DNA of 28,071 nt, taken from JBOGEB01 sp050743125 (GTDB taxonomy: Bacteria > Actinomycetota > Nitriliruptoria > Euzebyales > Egibacteraceae). The translations under genes were made by a program, and so were the position numbers. Under the pieces are notes generated by a model. That model was not told the DNA's origin and ran no database searches. It worked only from the letters and a program-made list of their open reading frames with translations. Shown here piece by piece: positions 13,452 to 21,915 of the stretch. Location: the NCBI GenBank assembly GCA_050743125.1, contig JBOGEB010000037.1, positions 1 through 28,071 of the forward strand, in the 5' to 3' direction. Numbering within the stretch: position 1 is the first letter of the stretch; the number at the start of each line of letters is the position of its first letter.

Positions 13452-13492
13452 GGTGGAGCGACCTAACGGACTCTTCGGAGCGGAACCCGACG
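13452..13492 (+). repeat. Dispersed repeat R4, copy 2, abutting the miaA start
   Basis: Matches 7-48 with a few changes: one A fewer after CCTAA, one A inserted before CTCTTCG, and CG lost in the loop. The hairpin CTC-TTCG-GAG is kept and here has an exact TTCG tetraloop. It ends four bases before the miaA ATG, where the only Shine-Dalgarno-like bases (GAGG) are too close to be normal. The element may therefore shape miaA translation, or simply be an insertion in its leader. Confidence 0.62.
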
Positions 13493-13496
13493 AGGC

Positions 13497-14483
13497 ATGA
13501 CCTGTCAAAGCAGCTCTCGAACACGTTCTGATCCCGCCGTCCTGGCCATTGTCGGCCCGACCGGGACCGGCAAGTCGGCGGCGGCGCTCGCGCTCGCGGA
13601 GCAGCTCGGCGCCGAGGTCGTCGCCGCCGACGCCTTCACCGTCTACCGGGGGATGGACGTCGGGACCGCCAAACCCACACGCGTGGAGCGCGCTCGCGTA
13701 CCGCATCACATGATCGACGTCCTGGACCCGACTCAGGAGTGCACCGTCCAGTGGTTCCAGCAGGCGGCACGCGGGGCGATCGCAGAGGTGCTCGCCAACA
13801 CCAAGACCCCGCTGCTCGTCGGCGGCTCCGGCCTCTACTTCCGCGCGGTCGTCGACCCGCTCGAGTTCCCGCCGACCGACCCGGCGGCTCGGGCTGAGAT
13901 CGAGGCGCGCTACCGGAACGATCCCGCCGCCGCCCACTCCGCGCTCTGCGCGCTTGACCCTGCGGCCGCCGCCCGGATCGACCCGGGCAACCTCCGCCGC
14001 TGTGTGCGGGCGCTGGAGGTCATCGCGCTGACGGGCCGCGCGTTCAGCGACTGGCGGCGGGCGTGGGAGACGCACGAGCCGATCTACTCCGGTCTCCGCG
14101 TCGCCGGTCTTCACCTGCCACGTGACGAGCTTGTGCGTCGCCTCGACGCTCGCATCGACCGCATGGTCGCACACGGCCTCGTCGATGAATGCCGTGCGCT
14201 GGCCGCATGTGACCTCTCGTCCACCGCGCGTCAAGGGATCGGGTACGCGGAGATCCTCGACCACCTCGCGGGGCGGTGCGATCTGGGTGAGGCGGTCGCC
14301 AGAGCCAAGGTCCGTACCCGGCGGTACGCCGCCAGGCAAGGGCGATGGTTCGCCGCCGACCCGAGAGTACGCTGGACCCGTCTGACCGATCGGTCAGGTG
14401 GAGTTCCACCCGGCGACCGCTGCGAGGCGGCTGCCCTCCCCCACGAGATCCTTGAGGTGCTCCAGGACCCATGCGGTTCGTGA
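13497..14483 (+). CDS. miaA: tRNA dimethylallyltransferase
   Basis: MiaA transfers a dimethylallyl group to N6 of A37 in tRNAs, making the i6A substrate of MiaB encoded upstream. The 328-residue protein has the P-loop GPTGTGKS at 20-27, DAFTVYRGMDVGTAKPT (about 44-60) in place of the DSMQVYR of other bacteria, a form common in actinobacteria, LLVGGSGLYFRAV, the arginine-rich NLRRCVRALEV and GIGYAEI before the C-terminal RTRRYAARQGRWF. These cover substrate, tRNA and nucleotide binding. The ATG at 13497 is the only reasonable start; the extra 13 residues before the conserved VLAIVGPTG are not conserved. Its end overlaps dapF by 13 bases, so the pair is translationally coupled. Confidence 0.97.
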   Translation: MTCQSSSRTRSDPAVLAIVGPTGTGKSAAALALAEQLGAEVVAADAFTVYRGMDVGTAKPTRVERARVPHHMIDVLDPTQECTVQWFQQAARGAIAEVLANTKTPLLVGGSGLYFRAVVDPLEFPPTDPAARAEIEARYRNDPAAAHSALCALDPAAAARIDPGNLRRCVRALEVIALTGRAFSDWRRAWETHEPIYSGLRVAGLHLPRDELVRRLDARIDRMVAHGLVDECRALAACDLSSTARQGIGYAEILDHLAGRCDLGEAVARAKVRTRRYAARQGRWFAADPRVRWTRLTDRSGGVPPGDRCEAAALPHEILEVLQDPCGS

Positions 14484-15349
14484 AGGCGCACGGAGCTGGC
14501 AACGACTTCGTCGTGCTTCCCGACCTCGAGGATCGGGTCGTGCTGACGCCGAGCCTGGTCCGGGCGCTCTGCTGTGCGCACACTGGGGTCGGCGCCGACG
14601 GCGTGATCCGCATCGGCCCGCCCCGGTGGGGCCACCAAGGCGATGTCTTCATGGACTACTGGAATGCCGACGGGTCGGTTGCGCAGATGTGCGGCAACGG
14701 CGTCCGCTGCGTCGCGAAGTACGTCGCCGACCGCGGGATCGTGCACGGCGACGAGGTGAGGGTTTCCACACGCGCTGGCGTCAGGCCCGTCACGATCACC
14801 GGCCGCTGGCCCGACGGGACCGTCGCGAGCGCCCAGGTCGACATGGGCGCACCCACGCTGACCGGCCAGATCCAGGTGGACGTGAGCCCCGCCCGGCTCC
14901 GGGTGCCGCAGCTTCCCGGCCACCAGACCGTCACGCTCGAGCGGGCCGTGGTCACCGTCACGACCCTGTCGATGGGCAACCCGCACGCGGTCCTCCTGGT
15001 CAACGACGTCGCAACCGCTCCGGTGGCGGCCTGGGGGCCGACGATCGAGCACGACGAGGCCTTCCCCAGTGGGACGAACGTCGAGTTCATCGCGGTCCCG
15101 GCACGCGGTCTGGTGGTCGGGCGGATCTGGGAGCGTGGCGTGGGTGAGACTCTCGCCTCAGGCACCGGGGCCTCGGCCATGGCGGTCGCGGCGCACGCCC
15201 TCGGCCTCGCCGACCGCCGGGTGAGGGTCGACCTGCCCGGCGGGCCGCTCGAGGCCGACTGGACCTCAGGCAGCGTCCTCGTCACCGGGCCAGCAGTCGA
15301 GGTCGCCTCCGGTGAGCTGAGCCCCGCCTGGTTGGACGGGATCGCATGA
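14471..15349 (+). CDS. dapF: Diaminopimelate epimerase with Ser at the second catalytic position
   Basis: DapF interconverts LL- and meso-diaminopimelate for peptidoglycan and lysine. The 292-residue protein has the family opening KAHGAGNDFVV, the first active-site motif NADGSVAQMCGNGVRC (catalytic Cys74), MGNPHAV and the second motif ERGVGETLASGTGAS. In most DapF proteins the second motif reads LACGTG with the second catalytic Cys; here residue 230 is Ser. Other binding residues appear intact. This substitution also occurs in some lineages to my recollection, so the enzyme may still work, or it may have altered activity. It overlaps miaA and is followed 25 bases later by hflX, the same order as in mycobacteria. 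Confidence 0.95.
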   Translation: MRFVKAHGAGNDFVVLPDLEDRVVLTPSLVRALCCAHTGVGADGVIRIGPPRWGHQGDVFMDYWNADGSVAQMCGNGVRCVAKYVADRGIVHGDEVRVSTRAGVRPVTITGRWPDGTVASAQVDMGAPTLTGQIQVDVSPARLRVPQLPGHQTVTLERAVVTVTTLSMGNPHAVLLVNDVATAPVAAWGPTIEHDEAFPSGTNVEFIAVPARGLVVGRIWERGVGETLASGTGASAMAVAAHALGLADRRVRVDLPGGPLEADWTSGSVLVTGPAVEVASGELSPAWLDGIA

Positions 15350-15374
15350 GCCCCGGGCGGGGACGGAATCCGGC

Positions 15375-16754
15375 ATGAGCGAAGACCCCGCTATGCCGCC
15401 CGAGCTGCCGCGCGCGGAGCGCCGCCGCGCTGGCGCCCAGCGGATCACCGAGGGCGTGCCCCAGGAGGGCGTCGCGATCTTCCGTCCGGCGGAGAAAGCC
15501 GTGCTCGTCGGGCTTCATCGCCCGGACTCGTGCGCCCACGACGTGGACGCGTCGCTCGACGAGCTGGAGCAGCTCGTGGGAACCGCCGGCGCCGTCATGG
15601 TCGGCCGGGTCGTCCAGCGCCGTGACACCCCCGACGTGGCGACGTTCGTCGGCCGCGGCAAGGTCGCCCAGCTGCAGGCGCTCACCGCAGAGCTTGGCGC
15701 GGACGCGGTGATCTTCGACGACGAGCTGTCGCCGGCGCAGCAGCGCAACCTCGAGGAGCGGGTCGGGGTGAAGGTGCTCGACCGGACGATCGTGATCCTC
15801 GACATCTTCGCTCAGCACGCCTCGTCACGGGAGGGCCGCGCCCAAGTCGAGCTTGCGCAATTGACCTACCTGCTCCCCCGGCTGCGCGGCTGGGGCCAGG
15901 CGCTGTCCCAGCAAGCTGGCGGCATCGGCACCCGCCGCGGCCCGGGCGAGACCCAGCTGGAGGTCGACCGCCGCAAGCTCAACCGGCGGATCACCAAGCT
16001 CCGGCGCGACCTGGCGACCTACGAGCGGACCCGGCGGCGCAAGACGCTTGCACGGGAGCGCCAGGGCGTGCCGATCATCGCGCTCGTGGGCTACACGAAC
16101 GCTGGCAAGTCGACCCTGCTGAACCGGCTGACGGGCGCGGACATGCTGGTCGCCGACCGGCTGTTCGCCACGCTGGAGACGACAGCCCGTCGCGTGGAGC
16201 TGCCCGACGGCCGTGAGGCGGTGGCCACCGACACGGTCGGGTTCGTACGAAAGCTGCCGACCCAACTGGTCGAGGCGTTCAAGTCGACGCTCGAGGACAC
16301 GCTTCGCGCCGACGTGCTCCTCCACGTCGTCGATGCCGCGCATCCCGAGGCAGAGGCGCAGGCGGCCACGGTCGACCGGGTGCTCGACGAGATCGGCGCC
16401 GGCGCGATGCCGCGCCTCGTCGTGCTCAACAAAGCCGACATCGCCGACCGTGACGAGCTGGTCGGGCTCCGCCGCCGGCTTGGCGACGCCGTGGTCGTGT
16501 CCGCACGGACCGGCGAGGGGATCGAGGCGCTCGTGGCCGCCGCCGCCAGCCGGATCCCGGCCGGCCGGCGGCTCGTCGAGGCGCTCGTGCCCTACGACCG
16601 CACCGACCTCGTCGCCCGCGCCCACCGCGAGGGCGAGGTGCTGAAGTCGGAGGCCCGCCCCGAGGGCACGTGGATCCTCGCGAACGTCGACAGGGGTGTC
16701 CTTGCGGCGCTCGCGCCCTACTGCAACGGCTCCGGTCCGGCCAGCTCCCGGTGA
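15375..16754 (+). CDS. hflX: Ribosome-associated GTPase HflX
   Basis: HflX binds the 50S E/A site region and splits or rescues stalled 70S ribosomes under stress. The 459-residue protein has the HflX N-terminal domain (TFVGRGKV, FDDELSPAQQRNLEE, LDRTIVILDIFAQHASSREG), the GIGTRRGPGETQLEVDRR helix linker at 183-200, and the GTPase domain: G1 GYTNAGKST at 239-247, G3 DTVGF and G4 NKAD. A C-terminal domain follows (VPYDRTDLVARAHREGEVL). Length is typical. The ATG at 15375 follows dapF by 25 bases and has only a weak GGGGA nearby. Likely the last gene of the miaA-dapF-hflX unit. Confidence 0.96.
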   Translation: MSEDPAMPPELPRAERRRAGAQRITEGVPQEGVAIFRPAEKAVLVGLHRPDSCAHDVDASLDELEQLVGTAGAVMVGRVVQRRDTPDVATFVGRGKVAQLQALTAELGADAVIFDDELSPAQQRNLEERVGVKVLDRTIVILDIFAQHASSREGRAQVELAQLTYLLPRLRGWGQALSQQAGGIGTRRGPGETQLEVDRRKLNRRITKLRRDLATYERTRRRKTLARERQGVPIIALVGYTNAGKSTLLNRLTGADMLVADRLFATLETTARRVELPDGREAVATDTVGFVRKLPTQLVEAFKSTLEDTLRADVLLHVVDAAHPEAEAQAATVDRVLDEIGAGAMPRLVVLNKADIADRDELVGLRRRLGDAVVVSARTGEGIEALVAAAASRIPAGRRLVEALVPYDRTDLVARAHREGEVLKSEARPEGTWILANVDRGVLAALAPYCNGSGPASSR

Positions 16755-16858
16755 CCAACCAGCGCCCGATTGCCTGCCCCCTTGTGGCCAGGATGCTCCA
16801 CGTGTCCGTGTGGTTCCCTGGCGCAAGGATCGCCGAGCACATGGGCACACAGCACTCG

Positions 16859-16888
16859 TTGACTACGGTGCGCGGCGGTCGTTAGCGT
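16859..16888 (+). promoter_or_regulatory. Probable promoter of the 2-oxoacid dehydrogenase operon
   Basis: TTGACT (16859-16864), an 18-base spacer and TAGCGT (16883-16888) make a fair sigma70-type promoter about 84 bases before the E1alpha ATG. It lies in the 217-base gap after hflX, which holds no other recognisable feature. Confidence 0.45.
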
Positions 16889-16971
16889 CCACACCAGCGT
16901 GAACGGGCGGCTCCCGCGCCGCCTCCTACAGGCGCCGGCGGTCGCTGTCACGCCTGGCGAGAGGAGCCGAC

Positions 16972-18033
16972 ATGATGCAACCGCTGCAGCTGTTGGACCC
17001 CGAGGGCGCGCTGGTTGACGCCGCCCGGGTTCGGCTGTCCGACGCCCGGGCCGTGGACGGCCTGCGCCTGATGATGCTGTCCCGCGCGGTCGACCGGCGC
17101 GCGATGAGCCTGCAGCGCCAAGGGCGCTTCGGCACGGTCGCGCCCGTGATCGGGCAGGAGGCGGCGGTCGTCGGGTCGGCGATGGCGCTCGATCCGACCC
17201 GCGACTGGGTTGTGCCGCAGTACCGGGAGCTGCCGGCGCTGCTCCACCACGGCTATCCGCTCGAGCGCTTCCTGCTGTATCTGCGGGGCAGCGCCGCGGG
17301 CGCGGCGATCCCCGAGGGCGTGAACATGCTCCCGAAACAGATCGCGCTGGGGGTGCAGATCCCCCACGCGGTGGGACTCGGCTGGGGCCTGCGCCTGCGC
17401 GGGCTGGACAGCGTCGTCACCTGCTATTTCGGCGACGGCGCGTCGAGCGAGGGCGACTTTCACGAGGCCTGCAATCTCGCGGGCCTCGTCCAGGCTCCGG
17501 TCGTCTTCTTCCTGTCCGACAACGGCTGGGCGATCTCGACCCCGCGCCGGATGCAGACGGCGGGCGCGACGTTCGCCGAGCGCGCGCCCACCTACGGTTT
17601 CCCGGGCGTGATCGTGGACGGCAACGACCTGTTCGCCGTCCACGCCGTGACGCTCGCGGCCGTCGAGCGTGCCCGTGCCGGTGAGGGCCCGACGCTGATC
17701 GAGGCGCGCACCTATCGGATCGGCCCGCACACCACTGCCGACGACCCGACCCGGTACGTCGATCCCGCCGAGCACGCCGTCTGGGAGGCGCGCGACCCGA
17801 TCGTCCGGATGCAGTGCTACCTCGCGTCCAAGGGATTGTGGGACGAGGGCCTCGCCGAAGCGGCCGAGCGCGAGATCGCCGCCGAGATCGACCGCGCCGT
17901 CGAGGTGGCCGAGGCCTTTCCGCCCCCGACGATCGACGACCTGTTCACCCACGCGTACGCGAAGCCGCCACTGCGGGTGCTGACTCAGCGGAAGGCCATG
18001 TCGGGTGAGGGGACGCGCGGAGCGCGGGGATGA
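16972..18033 (+). CDS. pdhA: Pyruvate (or branched-chain 2-oxoacid) dehydrogenase E1 alpha subunit
   Basis: E1 alpha binds thiamine diphosphate and, with E1 beta, decarboxylates the 2-oxoacid and acylates the lipoyl group of E2. The 353-residue protein shows the ThDP motif GDGASSEGDFHEACNLA from Gly154 to about 170, ending at Asn184 in LSDNGWAIS, and PVIGQEAAVVGSA near 58-70. YRIGPHTTADDPTRY (about 244-258) carries the phosphorylation-loop region of the family. AGGAG lies about 8 bases before the ATG at 16972. Its end overlaps the E1 beta start (ATGA). Sequence alone does not separate pyruvate from branched-chain substrates; the four-gene operon with its own E3 fits either. Confidence 0.93.
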   Translation: MMQPLQLLDPEGALVDAARVRLSDARAVDGLRLMMLSRAVDRRAMSLQRQGRFGTVAPVIGQEAAVVGSAMALDPTRDWVVPQYRELPALLHHGYPLERFLLYLRGSAAGAAIPEGVNMLPKQIALGVQIPHAVGLGWGLRLRGLDSVVTCYFGDGASSEGDFHEACNLAGLVQAPVVFFLSDNGWAISTPRRMQTAGATFAERAPTYGFPGVIVDGNDLFAVHAVTLAAVERARAGEGPTLIEARTYRIGPHTTADDPTRYVDPAEHAVWEARDPIVRMQCYLASKGLWDEGLAEAAEREIAAEIDRAVEVAEAFPPPTIDDLFTHAYAKPPLRVLTQRKAMSGEGTRGARG

Positions 18034-19016
18034 GCATGACCGTGATGACCATGATCGAAGCCATCCGGTCCGCGCTCCACGACGAGATGGCGCGCGACGA
18101 GCGCGTCCTCGTGCTCGGGCAGGACGTCGGCCAGCTCGGTGGGGTGTTCCGTGCGACGGACGGGCTGCTCGCCGAGTTCGGGCCGGACCGCGTCTTCGAC
18201 ACGCCGCTCGCGGAGGGCGTGATCGTGGGGGCGGCGCTGGGGCTCGCCGTGGCGGGGCTCGTGCCGGTCGTCGAGATCCAGTTCATGGGCTTCACCCACC
18301 AGGCGTTCCACCAGCTCGGCGCCCAGCTCGGGCGGTTCCGCCTCCGGACGCAGGGCCGGTTCGGCGCGCAGGTGACGATCCGTACGCCGTTCGGCGGCGG
18401 GGTGCGGACCCCCGAGCTGCACTCGGACGCGCTGGAGGCCCAGTTCGTCCAGTGTCCCGGCCTCAAAGTCGTGCTGCCGTCCAACCCGTACGACGCGAAG
18501 GGGCTGCTGGCGGAGGCGATCCGCGACCCCGATCCGGTCCTGTTCTGCGAACCCTTGCGCGGCTACCGGCTGGTCAAGGGCGAGGTGCCCGACGGCGACT
18601 ACACCGTGCCGTTCGGACAGCTCCGACAGGTGCGGCCGGGGGACGACGTGACGCTCGTCGCATGGAGCGCAGCGGTCCAGGTCGCTGAGCGCGCTGCCGA
18701 TCAGCTCGCGGAGGAGACCGTCTCCGCGCAGGTGCTCGATCTCCGCACGCTCGTGCCGTTGGACGTCGAGGGGCTCGTGCGCGCCGTCGAGCGGACCGGC
18801 CGCTGCGTCGTCGTGCACGAGGCCCCGCTCACGGCCGGGTTCGGGGCCGAGGTGACCGCCACGCTCCAGGAGGAGGCGTTCTACTCGTTGGAGGCCCCGA
18901 TCGCCCGCGTCACCGCGCCCGACACGCCGTACCCGCTGGGCAGCGCGGAGGATCTCTACATCCCGACGGTCGAGCGTGTCGTCGATGCCGTCCGCAGGAC
19001 GGTGAAGGCCGGGTGA
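18030..19016 (+). CDS. pdhB: Pyruvate (or branched-chain 2-oxoacid) dehydrogenase E1 beta subunit
   Basis: The 328-residue beta subunit completes the E1 heterotetramer active site. Family hallmarks are VLGQDVGQLGGVFRATDGL near 27-47, RVFDTPLAEGVIVGAALGLA, EIQFMGFTHQAFHQL, RTPFGGGVRTPELHSDALEAQF and PSNPYDAKGLL, with the C-terminal transketolase domain (LDLRTLVPLDVE, VVHEAPLTAGFGAEV, ITAPDTP-like VTAPDTPYP). The ATG at 18030 is in the four-base overlap with E1 alpha; a second Met at residue 3 is possible. The gene ends in GTGA, where the E2 GTG begins, so translation is probably coupled along the operon. Confidence 0.95.
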   Translation: MSMTVMTMIEAIRSALHDEMARDERVLVLGQDVGQLGGVFRATDGLLAEFGPDRVFDTPLAEGVIVGAALGLAVAGLVPVVEIQFMGFTHQAFHQLGAQLGRFRLRTQGRFGAQVTIRTPFGGGVRTPELHSDALEAQFVQCPGLKVVLPSNPYDAKGLLAEAIRDPDPVLFCEPLRGYRLVKGEVPDGDYTVPFGQLRQVRPGDDVTLVAWSAAVQVAERAADQLAEETVSAQVLDLRTLVPLDVEGLVRAVERTGRCVVVHEAPLTAGFGAEVTATLQEEAFYSLEAPIARVTAPDTPYPLGSAEDLYIPTVERVVDAVRRTVKAG

Positions 19017-20218
19017 ACGCCGGGCAGGGCTCCGGAACCCCAGAGGGGACCCTGGGGACGCCCCCGAACACCGTCGAGTTCCGGTTGCCCGACGTCGGCG
19101 AGGGGTTGAGCGAGGGCGAGATCCTCGCCTGGCGCGTCGCGGTCGGCGATCGGGTCACCCGCGACCAGGCCATCGTCGAGGTGCAGACCGACAAGTCCGT
19201 GGTCGAGCTGCCCGCGCCGGTCGCCGGCGTGGTCACCGAGCTGGGCGGCGAGGTCGGCGACGTCCTCCCGGTCGGCGCGGTGCTGGCGGTGATCGCCACC
19301 GGTGACGGCCCCGTGACGCCTGCCCGGCAGCGCCAGCTCGCGTCTCCGGCGACCCGGAAGCTCGCGCTGGAGCTCGGCGTCGACCTCCAGGCGGTGGCTG
19401 GCTCCGGCCCCGGCGGCCGGGTGACGAGGCAGGACGTCGAGCAGTCGGCGCAGGCCGCCCGGGAGGTGCCGACCGCCGCAGAGCCAGCCGCGCTCCAGAA
19501 CGACCGCCAAGACGACCGCCAAGACGACGTCGAGGTCGTCGCACTTCGGGGCCTGCGCCGGCGGATCGCGCAGACGATGACCCAGGCGTGGCGCGAGATC
19601 CCGCACGTCACCGACCTCCGGGAGGTCGACGCCACCGAGCTCGTCCGCGCACGGGCGCGGCTGCGAGCGCGCCTGGAGCCCGAGGGGGTGCGCCTGACGT
19701 TCCTCCCGCTGTTCGTGAAGGCGGTCGCGACCGCGCTCGGCCGCCACCCGGCGCTGAACGCGAGCGTCGACCTGACGGCCGGCACCGTCACGTACCATCG
19801 GCGCCGTCACATCGGGATCGCGACCGCCACCGCGGACGGGCTGATCGTGCCGGTGCTCCACGACGCGGACCGCAAGTCGCTGGCCGAGATCGCGCGCGAG
19901 GCCGCCGCCCTCGCGGAGGCGGCCCGCGCCCGGACGGTCACGCCCGAGCAGACGGCCGGCGGCACGTTCACGATCACGAACGCGGGCAGCTACGGCTCAC
20001 GGTTCGGCACGCCGTTGATCCGCCCGCCCGAGGCAGCGATCGCCGGGTTCGGGCGGATCCATGACGCCGTCGTGCCGGTGGACGGCGCACCGGCCGTCCG
20101 GCCGCTGCTCCCGCTCGCGGTCGCCGCCGACCACCGCCTGATCGACGGGGACGTCCTCGGCGCGTTCGCCGCCGACCTCGCCGAGCTGCTGTCCGACCCG
20201 GTGCTTCTGCTGGCCTGA
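19013..20218 (+). CDS. pdhC: Dihydrolipoamide acyltransferase E2
   Basis: E2 forms the complex core and passes acyl groups from its lipoyl arm to CoA. Order of domains in the 401-residue protein: a non-conserved 20-residue N-terminus, one lipoyl domain (about 21-97, lipoylated Lys61 in QTDKSVVE), a peripheral subunit-binding domain (about 109-145, ASPATRKLALELGV.. GPGGRVTRQDV), a short Asp/Arg/Gln linker with an internal DDRQ repeat, and the catalytic domain with DHRLIDG at 373-379 (His374, Asp378). A single lipoyl domain is common in branched-chain and some pyruvate complexes. Residues 8-18 are encoded by dispersed repeat R3. The GTG start overlaps the E1 beta stop; no internal ATG precedes the lipoyl domain. 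Confidence 0.95.
   Translation: MNAGQGSGTPEGTLGTPPNTVEFRLPDVGEGLSEGEILAWRVAVGDRVTRDQAIVEVQTDKSVVELPAPVAGVVTELGGEVGDVLPVGAVLAVIATGDGPVTPARQRQLASPATRKLALELGVDLQAVAGSGPGGRVTRQDVEQSAQAAREVPTAAEPAALQNDRQDDRQDDVEVVALRGLRRRIAQTMTQAWREIPHVTDLREVDATELVRARARLRARLEPEGVRLTFLPLFVKAVATALGRHPALNASVDLTAGTVTYHRRRHIGIATATADGLIVPVLHDADRKSLAEIAREAAALAEAARARTVTPEQTAGGTFTITNAGSYGSRFGTPLIRPPEAAIAGFGRIHDAVVPVDGAPAVRPLLPLAVAADHRLIDGDVLGAFAADLAELLSDPVLLLA
19034..19066 (-). repeat. Dispersed repeat R3, copy 2, inside the E2 N-terminus
   Basis: Exact reverse complement of 2768-2800 over 33 bases. It encodes residues 8-18 of E2 (GTPEGTLGTPP region) ahead of the lipoyl domain, where an extension would be tolerated. Confidence 0.75.
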
Positions 20219-21606
20219 TGGTGGTCGGCCAGGTTCCCGAGGGCGTCGACCTGCTGGTCGTCGGTGCCGGGCCGGGCGGGTACACGGCGGCGCTGCGGGC
20301 GGCGCAGCTCGGCCGGGAGGTCACGCTCGTCGACCGCGACGGCTCCGCCGGTGTCGGCGGGGTGTGTCTGCGGACGGGCTGCATCCCCAGCAAGGCGCTC
20401 ATCGAGGTCGCGGACACCGCCCACCGCGCCCGCTCCTGGTCGCGGGCTGGCCTGCGCGCCGAGGGCCTGGCCGTCGACCTCGGCGCGTTCCAGCGGTTCA
20501 AGAGCGAGGCCGTGACGCGGCTGGGCGATGCCGTTCGCCGGCAGCTCGACGCCGCTGGCGTCCGCGTCCTGCCGGGCCGGGCCTGCTTCACCCGCCCGGC
20601 CCAGGCGGCGATCGAGCGTGACGACGGCCCGTCACGGTTCGTCGAGTTCCGCGACGTGATCCTCGCCACCGGCTCCCGGCCGATGGAGCTGAGGGAGCTG
20701 CCCCACGACGAAGAGCGCGTCCTCGACTCGACCGACGCCCTCTGCCTCCACGCGCTGCCGGCGAGCGTCGCGGTGGTCGGTGGCGGCTTTATCGGCGTTG
20801 AGCTCGGCACCGCGCTGGCCAAGCTCGGCGCGCACGTGACGATCGTCGAGGCGCTCGACCGGCTGCTGCCCGCGCTGGACGCCGCGGTGGCGCCGCCGGT
20901 GCAGCGGCGGCTGGCGGCGCTCGGGGTGGACGTCCTCGTCAGCGCGCAGGCGCGTGACTTCGACGGCCGACGGCTGAAGGTCGAGACGACAGGCGGGTCC
21001 GTGCTCGTCGAGGCCGACGCGCTCGTCGTCGCGGTCGGCAGGCGGCCGAACTCCGACGGCCTCGGCTTGGAGCGGCTCGGTGTCCGGCCACGCCCGGACG
21101 GGCTGCTGGAGGTCGGGCCCGACCGCCTGGCTGGGCCGCACATCGCCGCGATCGGGGACCTCACCCCAGGCCCCGCGCTTGCGCACAAGGCGACGGCTGA
21201 GGCCGAGGTGGCGGCGGAGGCGCTGTGCGGCCGCCCCGCCGCGTTCGACCCCGCCGCGGTTCCCGCCGTCGTGTTCAGCGACCCGGAGGTCGCGGTGGCG
21301 GGCCTGTCCGTCGCCCACGCGCGCGCCGCGGGCATGACGACACGGGTCGCGACGGTCCCGCTGGCCGCCTCGGCCAGGGCCGTGACCCTCGGCCTCGACA
21401 AGGCCGAGGGCTTCGTCAGGCTCGTGATCGACGCCGACGCCGACGCCGTCGTCGGCGCGCAGATCGTCGGCCCGCACGCCTGTGAGCTGATCGCCGAGGC
21501 CGTCCTCGCGATCGAGATGGCCGCCTCACCAACCGATCTCGCCGGCACCATCCACCCCCACCCGACGCTCAGCGAGCTGCTCGCCCAGGCCGCCCGCGTG
21601 ACGTGA
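20218..21606 (+). CDS. lpdA: Dihydrolipoyl dehydrogenase E3
   Basis: This flavoprotein disulfide oxidoreductase reoxidises the E2 lipoyl arm, passing electrons to NAD+. The 462-residue protein has the FAD motif VVGAGPGGYTAA (14-25), the redox-active pair Cys50 and Cys55 in GGVCLRTGCIPSKAL, the NAD motif VAVVGGGFIGVELG, the FAD-binding AIGDL and the C-terminal catalytic pair in HPHPTLSE (His448, Glu453). The ATG at 20218 shares one base with the E2 stop (TGATG). It is the last gene of the operon; no clear terminator hairpin follows. Confidence 0.96.
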   Translation: MVVGQVPEGVDLLVVGAGPGGYTAALRAAQLGREVTLVDRDGSAGVGGVCLRTGCIPSKALIEVADTAHRARSWSRAGLRAEGLAVDLGAFQRFKSEAVTRLGDAVRRQLDAAGVRVLPGRACFTRPAQAAIERDDGPSRFVEFRDVILATGSRPMELRELPHDEERVLDSTDALCLHALPASVAVVGGGFIGVELGTALAKLGAHVTIVEALDRLLPALDAAVAPPVQRRLAALGVDVLVSAQARDFDGRRLKVETTGGSVLVEADALVVAVGRRPNSDGLGLERLGVRPRPDGLLEVGPDRLAGPHIAAIGDLTPGPALAHKATAEAEVAAEALCGRPAAFDPAAVPAVVFSDPEVAVAGLSVAHARAAGMTTRVATVPLAASARAVTLGLDKAEGFVRLVIDADADAVVGAQIVGPHACELIAEAVLAIEMAASPTDLAGTIHPHPTLSELLAQAARVT

Positions 21607-21915
21607 CGTGTGTGGAGCGTTCGCGTCCTATGCGTCGCGGATGCTCAACACAAAGGGTCGGCAGCGTGGCGCCACCTCGAGCACCCAGCCCGATCAGCCC
21701 CACGACAGCCAGCGCCACGCGAAACGCTTGCCGTGCTTGACGCGCGGCTCTCGGTCCGGGACCGGCGCCGGCGGGAGCTCCAGCCGGCGCGTGCGGTCCT
21801 CCTCAAGAGGTCGCGCGGGTAGGCGACCCGGCCTGGGGGAGCTGGTGCGTGACGGCTCCCGGCTGCCAGGCCGCGTCCAGCTCACGCTGGGATGCTGGGC
21901 GAGGTCTTGGACGGC
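21607..21915. other. Gap between lpdA and the kinase gene, no recognised gene
   Basis: A 309-base convergent gap. A possible 63-residue minus-strand frame (21694-21885, ending PRVKHGKRFAWRWLSWG) is the only stretch with a protein-like look, but it has no clear start signal and no family I recognise. An imperfect inverted pair around GGCGCCGGCGGGAGCTCCAG (about 21763-21795) is the only notable structure. Confidence 0.5.
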
